Part shown: positions 50,855 to 62,704 of the stretch, in pieces
Layout: the number at the start of each line of letters is the position of its first letter
Numbering within the stretch: position 1 is the stretch's first letter
Source: Spirogloea muscicola
Taxonomy: Eukaryota > Streptophyta > Zygnematophyceae > Spirogloeales > Spirogloeaceae
Assembly (NCBI GenBank): GCA_009602725.1
Contig: WELB01000012.1
Span: 858,189 to 922,188, forward strand
Length of the DNA: 64,000 nt
Direction: 5' to 3'
Position numbers and translations under genes: made by a program
Notes under the pieces: model-generated
Databases searched by the model: none
What the model was told of the DNA's origin: nothing
Seen by the model: only the letters and a program-made list of their open reading frames with translations

Positions 50855-53800
50855 TCAAGGCGGGTCCCTCTCCAGCTCCCTCTTCCGTCTTTCTTTAACG
50901 GCATTCTTATCCAGCAGATAGAACGTGCATACAGAGGCTTTGTCAGTCATAGGGCCCAACGAACTCTTGAAAATGGATGGCCAATATTCGTCAACTTCAG
51001 CGGTCTCCTCGGCTCTGTTTCTGGCTGCCGCAGTGACATCGTTTACTGCAGCTGTCTCTCTTGTCACGGTCGAAGAGTGTGCTTGGCCGCGCTTTGACTC
51101 TTGCTTTGACATTGAGATTGCTTTGACAGGAAGACGTCCTTGATCATCAAATTCATTAGAGAGTGCCACCCTGGTGAGGAGCCCCTGAGGCGATGCACCT
51201 GCATTACTTCTTTCAGCTAAGCTGGAACGGAGCGGCCAAGTTAGTGACTTCCTGTTGACGCTGGGCTTGGAGTCCATGAACAACTGCGAGCACGTCTGCC
51301 AGAGGTCAAGGCCCACTGCATGCAGAAGACGTATCTCGTTACATCAGCTTCAATACGAGCGTCAGATTCCTTAATCTGACTCAATTTCCTTGAGAACGTA
51401 CAGGGGTCATGCAATACTTGCCGTAATCTTCTAGGATGAGGGCAGCAGTGGTGTTGTCAGTAGTACTGTGCCGCTGCGCTCCGGGAATCTTTATGATGTA
51501 CGGGCTGAAAATGAAATCGAAAAGGTGATATTATGGTACTACTTCAGATGTAATGAGGACTACCATGCATGCATTCAAGGTGGATCAAGGGAGGCTGAGC
51601 CAGAGATGCTGCCAATTGCACACTGGTCAGCGTTGACTGTAGATACCTTGCAAACTGCTCCAACCTAGATACGGATTGGAAGCTGAAGTCATGGCCAAGA
51701 TCCATGGCAGCAGCTGTATTTGTTGCAGACATGCATGCATATCACAACTTGCTGGCAAGCACTTGTTGATTGAAGCAAGAAGAAAGTAGGGGTACCTCAC
51801 CTTATTCGTTCATGAAAGAGAACAGTGTTACTTCTCTCGTTGCCTATGATCTGTGTGGTGCGATGCATGACTTAGCCAATGCTGACAATTTTCAAGGTCG
51901 CCACTGCTGAATAAGGTCGCCTGATTTACAAAGATACAATGTGACAGCAAAAGCCTCTGGGTATGTCCTTACCAAATTTGCCGTGTGCCGCTTGCCTTGA
52001 GTGATCACAGGCACTGTTCTTGTCAAGATGACCACATAATTGCACCTCCCACTATGATCTTCATTTGACAGCTCAAGCCGCATTTCAGGAGGCAGCATGT
52101 GCAGGGAGTCCTTAAGCTGGTCCCCAAAGGGGTATTTCCTACCAGTAGCCGATTCAAGTTTACGTGGATCACTAGTTCGAAGATCTGAGAAGCTACTGAT
52201 TCCTGCCTGCAGAAGTGCCTGCACATAGCTCCACAATTGCGCAATTGCTTTGACAGAGGCATCATCAAGCGGACATAAGCACTTAAAATGCTGCAACATC
52301 TCAATGTTGGAGAAGTAGCGACTGCATTGTCACAGCATACTATCACCTTAGCAGTCGCCATGCCAACTCCACTCAGCTGTTTCAGCTGGTAAGGAGAGTC
52401 GTCCCACAGTCGCTGCTTAAGAGCCTTGGCCAGAACAAGGGAACTTATTGACTCCTTGTATAGTTTCTTGAAGAGATAATAATCGGCCATGCAATGTAGA
52501 ATGCGAACACCATTCGTGCAAATGCTGCCAACATCCTTCACAGTACAGCCAACACATATGCATGCGATTCTGCTGTTAGGTAGCAGAGCCCAATGGATAA
52601 GCCTTCACTACACCGTGGACAGCCTGACATAACCGGATTATTTCTATCATCTCAGATGTGGAACCTACGCAGTCATGCTGTGAAAGAGATATGTTCTCCA
52701 GAAGCTCAGACCTGCGTCATTGTGAAGTCCAAGTTGGAAGGTTCTCCTGAGAGTACATCATTGATTAACAAGAAGATCTTCTCTTTGGCGGTCTGTATCC
52801 TTTTCTTCAATTTTCCATTTGGTGCCAACACATGATACTTTATTCTTGATCCAGCTTCATTGTTGATGTCATTAAGCACCTTTTTCTCAGTCCTTCTCAA
52901 TCTGATCCCTGCATTTAGATCTCGATATGTCAGGTTGTGCTAGAAGCGAGCAGACGGCAGGCTCAACACATGCACAAGATAGTAAGCGCACTCAGAAGCC
53001 ATGGCGAACGTGTGAGTGGATTGGCAGGAACCAACATGAGAGCTCCTCAGCTGCCGCAAGAACTTGAAGAAGATCTTCGATTGAACTATCTTTGGGAGCG
53101 CCAACGATCAGCTTCATTGTAGCGAATTTGAGATAGTAACGTGCCATGAGTTTGCCAGGCTCTGCAGAGCAGAAAATTTTGCAGCCCTTAATGACTTTCC
53201 TGCTTCGTGCTGTTTTCAGACATTGATAGCTTGTGACGTGTAAAAGGCAATGACAAGCTAACCTAGGGGCTGCATTGTATAGCCGTAGTCATCGATCGCA
53301 AGGAGGCCATACTTCCCAAGTTCTTTGATGTTATCTAAGCAGATGTCTGCATTGCAGCCAGATGAGTGAGGGGAGCATATCAAAAGCATGGCGTGGCATG
53401 GCAGCCTGAAGCTTCCAGTGCCATAAATTCGATGCAGGATAGCACTCGTTGCTTTAAAGAACGTGCCTTTCAGACACTTCTCCAGCTGTTCTGCTGGGAG
53501 GTTGGACTTGATTTTGTAGTGCTGAGGATTCTGCACAGAGCAAGGTGCAAGTAAGTAACTTGACCTCAGCTTACAACAGCTCAAGGTATATGCATGACCC
53601 AAGGCCATCAATTGTTAGAAAATGCAGTCACAGGGACAAGTCAGGCCAAGCATCTGCAACAATTTGACGTAGTACAACATCTATGCTGCGTGCAATTATA
53701 CACCAGCCTTGCATCACGTCTCACGTAGCAGGGCAAGGAGTACCGTTGTGCATACCTTCTTCACCCTGACATATAGATATGAGGATTTCAGCCAGTCAAT

Positions 53801-56800
53801 TGCCAAGCTTGCATCAGAAATTGTCAGCAAGACAATCTCAGCATTTAGGTGCTCAGTGATACACCCAAGAAGCCTGCAGGGCACCAACTACTCAAGCTCA
53901 ATTTCCTGGAGGCGAGCTCATTAGGCACATCTTGCCGCCTAAAAATATGGTCTGAAGGCTCCGCAACGTGCTCACTCCGATTCTACAGGCTCGCTTCCAC
54001 TAAGAAGGTGCTCATAAAGGTGGACCTGGAAGGCAGTTAATCGATGCTGTGTGAGGTAGAGTTCCTATGTACGGGAAGTCAAAATGCTAGGCCGCGATGG
54101 GGCCTGCCCATGAATTCATGTGTGGGTCTAAGCAGGTGAAATTGATCTACTCTCTTTACTTACTGTGTCTTTTCTAGTCATTATGACCACACACCCAGAG
54201 TCGTCAAATTGGGGACGCCCTGCGCGACCCGCCATCTGAATGCCCATTGCGCAACACAAGAATCGTGACGTCTGGTGAGTACCAGATTGAACATGGCTTG
54301 GCTGATGCGCCAAAAGCAAGATGGATCAACTTTGTTGGAGGCATGTATTGCAGGCAGCTGAAGATAGCAGTGGAAGAACGCACATACCTGCAGCAGCATG
54401 GACCTTCCATACTCGACATAGCCGCCCTGCTCCTTATTGCTGCAGTCTTCAAAGGTTGGATGAGATACTGAAGCGACTGTCATGACAGATTCATACTGAT
54501 GATCCAATATAGTGGGATGCAACATAGCAGGAAGGTGCCTCCCTTGAGGATGCATGAAAGCCAATCTTGTTAAATGCCATGAAGCACAGACACGAAAGGT
54601 AAGAGGCTCACTAGTACTGAGTGGACTTTATGACAACAAGATGTGCTGGCAGATTCACCCCGTGAGCTAGGGTGTTTGTGGTACAAAGGACTTGGAGGTC
54701 AGCATTTCGAAAGAGGCCCTCGACCAGGTGCCTATCCCTGTGATCCATTCCCCCGTTATGGAAGCCCACTTCCTTTCACAAACGAGAAAAGCTTAGGACA
54801 GCGACATCTCATGATATTCTATATGCCAGATCGTGCACTGACGCTTAAGGACTTTTGCTTTGCTTTGCTTAAGGACCTTTCACAATAGACCGTTCAATTG
54901 CTCCAACCAAAAGCAACTTCACCAATTGACGAATAAGGAGGGAGGTTGGTTAGCTGGTGCTTACCACCACACCGTATGCATAGCTGCATCTGTTTGTCAC
55001 TTGTGGCAAGAGCAGCTGCTTGAAGTAACTCATGATGGTACTGACTCTTGATGAAGCTGACTTGTGAACCTGGGCGCAGAACTTCTTCGGCAAGGTATAG
55101 TGCAGCATCCTGAGCTCCTTTCCTTGTGCTGCAGAAGACAAGAGATGGCTTGCCAGCACTGTGCTGCTTAATGATGTCTAAGGCACAGTATGACAAACGG
55201 ATCTGCCTCTGTCAGGCCAGTCTCTGTTGAACACGTCCACATATGTGGGAAGGTGTAATTTCTAGCTGCTAGCATGACAACGACTTAACAAGCATGCATT
55301 CATAGATAGCACTCTTATTGAAGCCTAGTGCACCTTCCAAAGCCCTATCATATGGAAACTTCTTTGATTCCGTTCACCTAAGAGAAAGTTTTGTAATTTC
55401 TGCAAGGTCATGAAAGATGAGTGTCAAGAGTGCATATTGTCGACTCATCTACGATATCTTGTCTCTAGGATTGAGAGCTCAACAAAATTCAACCCTCTTG
55501 CTTGGTCTAGAGTAATATCAAAGCAGGGCAAGGCCCTAAGACTCAACTCTACTTGCAATAGTCACTGTGTTGCTACAGACTCTCCTAATGATGGTGCCAC
55601 TATACCTTCTCAAAGAAGTAGTCATTTCGAGCAGCAGAATAGCCTGTAATTATTAAGAAGCTACAAAGCGTCAGATCAGAGCGAAAAGAGCTGTTGCTAC
55701 GTACAAGCTCATTATTCAATGCTCATCGAGGTGAATAGAAAGAAATGAACAAGTTTTTCTGCAATACGGAAAGCTACAAGTGGTCCAAGCACCTAGTACT
55801 CTTGTGACAAGTTGGACAGGCCTCGTCTCCTCTCCAAACCTGCACTCACAGGTGTGTGATGAAATAAGATTCAGACATAGTGGACTGCTGCACAGCTGAC
55901 ATGACAGAGCATCAGCTTGGAGCAAATTCGACTGCGTCTGTGGGACACTACTTAATCACTGGCTGGGTTTCAGAAAGTGGCTGCAAATCTGTCCTGCCAC
56001 ATTTGAGATGCAAATGCACATGCGACGCCCATCTAAGTGGTGCCTCAGCTCGTAAATGACCTACTTGCAAAGGCCACTGTGATCAACTTGGAGCCATTCT
56101 CCTGCAGAATCTCAGACAATAAAATGCTCCAGTCAATGTGGACAGCAGGCGCGAGCACAGCACATTAGAGGCATTGATCCGATGCAGTATCACGATGAGC
56201 ATCTTCCTTCAGACTGAACGGTGAGAGCCACAGCTGTGTCCTTCCTGGAGCTTGGCTTGAGTTATACAGACTTACTGACCTACATCTTCGATATTGGGAA
56301 TGGTGGCCGACACTGCCATAAATCTTACACAAGCTAACTGTGTCTGTCGCATCTCTGGGAATCTGGCCAACATCTTTATGCGGCTAACCACAGCTTCAAG
56401 AGTTGCACCACGGGATTCGCTGAGTAGGTGCACTTCATCAATAAGGAGGAGGCCAATATCAGCAAAGAAGCCCAAGCCTCCGCGATCCCTGTGCTTCCTG
56501 CTGATGGCATCAAACTTCTGCATTTACAGATAGATGTTATAGCACGTACTCATGGCATTCCTAGGAAGGTACAGACTGTCAGAGGAGCACTGAGTAGGAG
56601 TGGTACCCTGCTATGACATTGTCAGATGAGATACGACACTCTTATGATATATTATGAAGACGTTTACGTGTGACGTGTATTATACAACACAGGACATATG
56701 CTTTATGACGCGTGACTCGAGATATCACGTATGGATATTAATCATGAACCTTGGAGAAGGATGTGTGAAGTTTGAAGCATGACGCATGACAAATGACATT

Positions 56801-57790
56801 AGATATTTCACATGACAAATATTTGTGTCGCCTGACTTATGCTCATGCTCATGGTGAGTATAACAGTGTTCCGAGACGCGGATGCCATATGAGCCACTGT
56901 TTAATCACCTCTGGCGTTGTGCAGATAATGTCCGCATCTTGAAGTTCTGCTAGTGTTGTCTGATCACTATCTCCAGTGAGCTCCTGACATCTCAATCCAA
57001 GAACCTTGCCAAATCTGCTACTCCAGTCTTGTTGTCGCTCCTGTACAAGTGCCTGTACGGATTGCAGACACTAGCAGGTTTTGCAAGTCTTCTTGACAAG
57101 TAATCACTTTCAGCTGCAAGTGTGAAGTTCTGAGAAGAGTCAGCATGCTTCGAGTCGATACATGTCATGCGATGATCTTACTTTCAGTGGTGCAATATAT
57201 ACTGCCTTCAAGCGTCCTGAGCACCTCAGGAATTCCTCATCACATGTGACATGTGCTCGTAGAAGCCTCAATACGGCGAGCTCAAATAGGACGGTCTTCC
57301 CACTGCAATCCTCGAAGAGACATGAGATGACGCACAGACTTGACTGAACCTTGTACACTAGAGAAAATGCGCCAGCCCCTAACACATACTAACAACTTGG
57401 ACAACCAGTACAGATGATCTTAATCAGGCAGACTGGTACTCCTTGCCTGCCAGTCGGAGAAGATACAACGATGTTCTGGTCTGATTGAAGCACTGAGGCA
57501 AAGCTCTCACTCTGTACAGCATTAAAGTATCTGAAGGCACATCCATGATGTTCTTGTCATCGTACAGCAATGACCCCCCCCTTTCGGAATGGAAAACCAG
57601 AGATGTATACAACTTTCAATACGGCTCGGCTGAAGCCGTACGTTTCACTGTCTGACGAGGCTGGTGCTCATTCGCCTTTGCCAAGTGGACTCGTACGAGT
57701 CATGTAGCCAAAGTAATACCTGAACGTAAATAGGGGCTGGTAGCACCGGGGGAGCTCCTCCACCGCTCTCAGCTCGACGTCGCTCGCCAT
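50855..57790 (-). CDS. MER3: Meiotic DNA helicase MER3/HFM1 (ROCK-N-ROLLERS)
   Basis: Twenty-three exons read on the minus strand, starting at the ATG at 57790: 57790-57720, 57530-57447, 57302-57182, 57052-56909, 56517-56280, 56101-56065, 55839-55793, 55643-55606, 55202-54973, about 54810-54612, 54439-54388, 54235-54164, 54025-53976, 53873-53756, 53530-53467, 53346-53263, 53161-53036, 52908-52712, 52535-52347, 52218-51973, 51850-51801, 51504-51422 and 51315-50855. Motif I is SSPTGSGKT, motif [12 protein letters not shown], motif [13 protein letters not shown] and motif [14 protein letters not shown]. Winged-helix and Sec63 regions follow ([20 protein letters not shown]). The 3'-5' helicase promotes class I crossovers at ZMM-dependent sites in meiosis. 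Three introns use GC donors. The exon 9-10 junction is one base out of phase in my model; a sequence error, indel or unseen microexon could explain it. Confidence 0.9.
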
Positions 57791-58444
57791 CGATGCACCT
57801 GGCGGCTCCTACAGCCGCTTCTTATATATCAGCAGCCTCAGTCTTCGATGCGCGGCGGTCCCAAGTCCAAGCTGCAATGCGGCAGACCTACGGCCTGATC
57901 AAGCCTACAAAGCAGCCATGCGCAGGGCTGCGAATGCGGCGGCAGTCGAGGCGCGGCGCTCTGCCCGCAGCATGTGCATCCGTCTCGTCGGGGCGCTTGC
58001 GCACAGCGGCTGGCAGGCCGGCCCGCTCGCCTGCGGCCTGTGTCGCCGGCTCGAGCAAATGTCGACTGGCAGCTCGCAGAGGGGCGAGGGGGCTCCTCCT
58101 GCCTCGGGACCAAAATCGCACCGGCCACGTGGCGGCGGCCCCAGCCGCTCCGGCCGACGACCGGCCGGGGCCTGCCCCGCTTCGGACGACGCAGTCCCCT
58201 TTCAGGAACTTCCTTTGCTGACACGGGGTTACTAAGAGCGCCCTGGCTGTCTAGCCTGTGGCTCCGTCATGAACACCTGTATGCATCTGGCTGGCTTTCA
58301 CAGCCGCTCTTTTAATATCAGCAGCCGCTTTCCACAAAAAAAAGAGAGAGAGAAGGCGCGCAATGCGCATGAAATTGAAAGGGAGGCCAATTCTGGCCTT
58401 ACAGATGTCCTGTTAACTGGGTAATGAGCTGGCTAAGGGGGACA

Positions 58445-58972
58445 CTAATATCCCCGAGTGAGCACATTCATCTCTGAAAAGCTATACTGAGGCGCCAAAC
58501 CACCACCACGGAAGCCATTAGCCTGGGCTAATGCACGACCAGCACGCTGGTGTATCGCGAGTGCCTGGGAGCGCTGTAGACTCACTGATAGCCGCATTCT
58601 ACAGCATGCAACGATGGCTTGCGGGACGCTAGGATGCCCTAAGCCCGCCCGACTACGTCGGCGGGCGTCGACATGCAGTGCCAGGCAATGGAGGAGGGAA
58701 GACCACTTCGTTCCGTAGCCGCAGTATATGACCATGGCGCATGGGAAGTGGTCGCCCCAGGGGTGGTCATTATAATGCCTCTCCTTCTTCCTCTCCGCAT
58801 GATGTGTCGCCCAACCTGGCACAGTCGGTGTGGGTGCCCCCGGTTGGAATGCGTCGATGAGAACGACGTCGAGGAAAAGACGAGGCCCACCACTCCCGGG
58901 GGTGGCCACCACATCCACACGCCTGATGTAAGGCCTGCCACGCTTCTGGAGTACCGGCATGATGCCCGGCAT
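58445..58972 (-). CDS. Possible retroelement C-terminal endonuclease fragment
   Basis: This 175-codon ORF reads RRVDVVATPGSGGPRLFLDV, then HHAERKKERHYNDHP, and ends ANGFRGGGLAPQYSFSEMNV plus LTRGY. The D...LDV...K...Y order and its position inside an element recall the restriction-like endonuclease segment at the C-terminus of some LINE proteins. I rate that as a guess. A diverged paralogue of the last 60 residues is encoded at 59780-60049. Confidence 0.4.
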   Translation of the reverse strand: MPGIMPVLQKRGRPYIRRVDVVATPGSGGPRLFLDVVLIDAFQPGAPTPTVPGWATHHAERKKERHYNDHPWGDHFPCAMVIYCGYGTKWSSLLHCLALHVDARRRSRAGLGHPSVPQAIVACCRMRLSVSLQRSQALAIHQRAGRALAQANGFRGGGLAPQYSFSEMNVLTRGY

Positions 58973-59178
58973 TCAAAGGGGAGAGAGAAAAGCGCGCGGT
59001 GCGCTTGGGATGAAAGCGTGGCCATTCCAAGCCGATACATTGTTCAGACAAAAACTAGCCCAAAGAAAGGGGGTCTTGTCGACCCGTCCAACGACCACTG
59101 CTGGAGCTGCGGGATGAGAGGGGCAGAAGCAACGGAGGAGGGATGGCACGGGTGGGTATGAGGGCCGGAGAAGCCAAT

Positions 59179-59505
59179 GAGGGCCTTGACGACCAGCCCT
59201 CAATCCACGGCTGGAGCCGCTCGAGGAGGAGGGCAGCAGCAGTGGCAGGAGGGATGGCGGAGGGGGGAAGGAGGGCCGGAAGAGCCGATGAGGGCCTTGA
59301 CGATCTGTCCTTCATCCACTTCTGGAGCCGCTCTAGGAGGGCAGCAGCAGTGGCAGGAGGGATGGTGGAGGGGTGAAGGAGGGCCGGAAATGTTGGTGAG
59401 GGCCTTGACGACCTGTCCGTCACCCACTCCTGGAGCCGCTAAGGGGTTAGGGCAGCAGCAGTGGCAGGAGGGATGGCGGAAGGGGAAGGAGGGCCGGAAA
59501 AGCCG
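59179..59505 (+). repeat. Minisatellite of about 110-bp units
   Basis: Three units start at 59179, 59290 and 59398, each beginning GAGGGCCTTGACGA. They run through CTGGAGCCGCT, GGGCAGCAGCAGTGGCAGGA and GGGATGG to GGAGGGCCGGAA. A partial unit precedes them at about 59110. Unit length varies by a few bases. All frames stay fairly open, which explains several spurious overlapping ORFs. Confidence 0.85.
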
Positions 59506-59779
59506 AAAGAGAAGGCGCGCGGTGCGCATACTTCAAGCGGCTGCTGATATTAAAAGAGCGGCTGTGAAAGCCAGCCAGATGCATACAGGTGTTCATGACG
59601 GAGCCACAGGCTAGACAGCCAGGGCGCTCTTAGTAACCCCGTGTCAGCAGTAGGAAGTCAGATGAGCTGAGGAACGGAAGGGAGGCCAAAGTGCTCCAAC
59701 ACACTATTTCGGCAACTAGCAAAGCGTGGGGCTACGTGAAGGGAGGCCTTACGCTAAGGTTGGCTGTATCAGTACGAGA

Positions 59780-60049
59780 TCAGGCTGAAGGGGGGGGACT
59801 CCAGTACCCACGACTGAGCACATGAAGATCCGACAAGCTAACTTGGGGAGCCGAAGCACCGCCACGGAAGTCAGTGGCATGAATTAGAGCACGCTGATGG
59901 GTAGCCAAAGCTTGGGAGCGTTGGAAATTAGCGGAAGCCGCATTCTGTAACATGCAACTGATGCCTGTAGACTGATAGTGTGCCCCAAGCTGGCCCCCAG
60001 AATGCACTGGATCACTGCATACAGTACTGACTGCCAGCGAGTGGATCAC
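59780..60049 (-). pseudogene. Diverged copy of the 58445 ORF 3' end
   Basis: The ORF on the minus strand contains FQRSQALATHQRALIHATDF, then RGGASAPQVSLSDLHVLSRG. It matches LQRSQALAIHQRAG...NGFRGGGLAPQYSFSEMNVL at 58445-58640. Protein-level conservation with substantial DNA divergence suggests the family once coded for a protein. It lies just outside the right terminal inverted repeat. Confidence 0.5.
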
Positions 60050-61658
60050 GTATCAGCTGAAAAGCTGATATCCCATCAGCTGAAAAGTAAGCGGACTTTG
60101 TACATGCAGCCAAATGCCAGCCCAGCGGGCAAGCTCATCACATGGCTACACTATCCAACTAAGTCTTGAAAGTATGTTCTTTGTGCAGTGCCAGCTGGCC
60201 TCTGCGTGTGCCATCTGTGCAACTACGTCATGAGACAAGTCTGTCTTTCTCTTTTGAAATATATGAAAAGTGTCCACATGCTATAAATCTTAGTTCTCAA
60301 GATCTGTTAGCAGATTTGACCGTAGAACGTGTATCACGCATGCTCGTCAGATCCTGGGATTACTACTGCACCAACAGCTCAATGTCTGCGGTGACTGGAG
60401 ACTATCAGCAGCATGCTCCATCCTTGACTGAAGCTAAGCTGACAGCAATCAAGTCAATTAAAGAAAAAATTGAACTGCAAGTCAGATTTGGCCTCAGCCG
60501 TAGGTTGGTGAGCAGAAGCCTATCTTTTGTGCGGGGCTCCTTTGCAGGTAGATCATTTCGTGTAACAGCATCTTACAGGGATCCAAATGACGACAAGCAG
60601 GAGCTGACTTCATAGGCACATGAGTAGAGCCACTGACTGCAATACACTCGGTCGGGTGACCAGCATCCAGCTCATTGACGTATGTGTCCATTCTTGGCGG
60701 AACGAGCATACATCTCATTCATCTTTAGCCCTTAGACTATAACAGTCATATTTGCCATTGCCAGCCACTACCAGTCGTTTTATGGTCGATAGCTGTGCTG
60801 AAGAGGACTCAGCTTTGATACGTACTCTTGGAAGTCGCACCTGAAACCATAGCACTCATTCATGAGACTTCTGCCCGCCTGGACACAGGCACTGTGTCTA
60901 ATCCCAACACTAGTGGCAACGTGATGCTGGGGCGCATATGAGAGCCTTGTGCCTCGACAATGACATCGTCCTAAGGGACTCATGCAAAGACGACCAACCA
61001 TTCAAGCCAGAAGCGAGTACCTATATGTGTGCCCAACCTACAAGCCCAACATATGCTGGCATGAAGCAGATCCAGAGAATCTGCTAGTGTCTTCAATGAG
61101 TACATTCGCTTTCTCATAGGAGCTTGTATACACTGCCGCATGGAGATATCTTGAGTTTTCCTGCTGCACATTCAGCAGCTAAACGCATACCACAACCCAC
61201 TCGTGCATTGACCAAAGCAGGTCAATCTGACCCGCATTTACCGAGTCATCCATCAGGTCGCTGGTGTAGAGAGTACACTATCCAAGGGCTTACTGCTATT
61301 TTCGTTAAGCTGCTTATTGTCACGTTGAGTTTATCTTGGCAACCAAGCGTCTTTTCCTCAGCTACAGCGTTGCCTTCATGCGGCTATGAGCAGCTTGTGC
61401 AGCACTGCAAATATGTGAACAAGAAAGCTGCCAGCATCAATCACAGACACTACTGATAGCCTGAGAGCAGACTAAGACGTTCTCCACGGCCAAGGTAATG
61501 CAGCTTGTACCTAGGCTCTTGCCAGCTCTCCAGATGAGATTAATCAGCAAACTGTGTCTGCACTTTGTACCTATAATACTGCCAGAAGCAGTAAGTTGCT
61601 GTGTGGAAGCTGATCATTGTCATATAGTGCGCATGCAGAAGACCGCTGCCACTTTGAC
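60050..61658. other. Stretch with possible exons, no firm gene
   Basis: Some minus-strand segments look exon-like, such as GRSLMNECYGFR near 60840-60870 and RMDTYVNELDAGHPTECIA near 60640-60700. They could be 3' exons of the unrecognised gene at 61659-62386, but I could not join them in phase. A plus-strand ORF at 60166-60615 has no motif. Confidence 0.3.
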
Positions 61659-62386
61659 TTCTCTCTCGTAGGCAATGTGCAGAGGGCGACCCAAGGCTAG
61701 GACACCGACCAGCTTGTTAACCTGCCCTCTCAGCAATTCGGAAATCACCAACTCAACAGAAATGCCAGCAATCCTGTATGACATGGCACAAGGTGCAGTC
61801 CTTCACGAAGCTCCCTACCACATCAACATCTCTCTGCATCAAGGACATGGCTCGCCAAATAAAGATCTCTATTTTGGGGGTAAACAGACATTGTTCTCAT
61901 CTCTCTCTGCTTCGTACCTGCCAATCTGACTATGCATGCCTGCCCTGTACAGAATTTCATACGCACATGAGGAAACTACTAAATGCGTCAGGAATATCCT
62001 CTTAGCATATCTCAGACCCACTGCAAATATGCCTACCCCGATTTGACCTGAAAAGAAAGCAATGGCAAGTAATTCAGACCAGTCCTCCCAAAGGCCTGCA
62101 AAATGAACGTGTGCCAGCAGAATGCAAGCCTGAAATATTGAATGCTTGCACTGGCTGAACCAGCATATTAGGATGATCTGAATGTGCTTGAGCAGACACT
62201 ACTTCACAGGATGATCGCGACATGGACCCATGAGGTCATCCAAATGCTGTCCTGCTATCACAGGCCACGCCTGGGGCCCTGTGCCTTACACGACCTCCGC
62301 GAGGTAAAGGGTCCCCTCTCCAAGGCCAGTGCTATGTGTTGCGAGGCTTGAAGAGCGCGGTCGCTGGGATCATCAAGGGCTGGCAT
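61659..62386 (-). CDS. Unrecognised protein, first three exons
   Basis: I do not recognise this gene. Three exons join in phase: 62386-62290, 62047-61918 and 61773-61659. The ATG at 62386 opens MPALDDPSDRALQASQHIAL, then an ALERGPFTSRR stretch. Exon 2 gives QIGVGIFAVGLRYAKRIFLT followed by HLVVSSCAYEILYRAGMHSQ. Exon 3 gives IAGISVELVISELLRGQVNK, then a GVLALGRPLHIAYERE end. The donors (TCGT|GTAAGG, GGCAG|GTACGA) and acceptors (TTTTCAG, CATACAG) are good. The sequence alternates amphipathic helices with short hydrophobic stretches. The gene is 320 bp from MUB on the same strand and continues downstream beyond what I could model. Confidence 0.55.
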
Positions 62387-62704
62387 ACTGGAGCCTCAGA
62401 CCTACCACCACGTAAACGAGGAGAGAAGGCAGCGCAGTCGAGTGATTGCAAGCGCCAAGGCAGCATTGCACCTGATGGCTGCAAAGGGGGATTCTTCAGG
62501 CAAAGGCCAATATAAGAGAAGGTGGCGTCACTACCCGTATAGAAGTCTCATGAGCATGAGCTCAAGGACAGGATTGCTGGCTCACTAAGCCGCACTGTGA
62601 GCCTTATCTTGTCATTGCTCAATCGCCTGTTGGCCGTGCCGGCGCTTGCCAGCCATGGTGTCCGCCACAGCGTGGTGGCATTGAGCAGCTATTGGCCACC
62701 ACTT

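Larger units (their letters stand above)
58208..59658. mobile_element. Element with 121-bp terminal inverted repeats
   Basis: The left end 58208-58328 (ACTTCC to GCAGCCGC) is the near-perfect reverse complement of 59537-59658 (GCGGCTGC to GGAAGT). Both include CTGACACGGGGTTACTAAGA and CATCTGGCTGGCTTTCACAG. The interior holds an ORF on the minus strand (58445-58972) and a minisatellite (59179-59505). I see no clear target-site duplication. The ends carry the GGCTGGC...ACAGCC motif also found in R1 repeats. Confidence 0.75.

Noticed and set aside
51544-51732. Extra MER3 exon ([13 protein letters not shown])
   Set aside because: The exons at 51850-51801 and 51504-51422 join directly in phase and align with the family without it.
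57793-58235. Plus-strand ORFs divergent from MER3, Ala/Arg/Gly-rich
   Set aside because: Two frames are open together over GC-rich sequence, no domain is visible, and the end overlaps the terminal inverted repeat at 58208. Probably not a gene.
59177-59614. Repetitive ORFs over the minisatellite
   Set aside because: A tandem repeat of about 110 bp keeps several frames open by chance. No evidence of selection on any one frame.
60166-60615. Plus-strand ORF of 149 codons (SLTEAKLTAIKSIKEKIELQ segment)
   Set aside because: It is the longest local ORF but has no motif, no firm splice partners and a serine-rich random-looking tail. Minus-strand exon-like segments overlap it.
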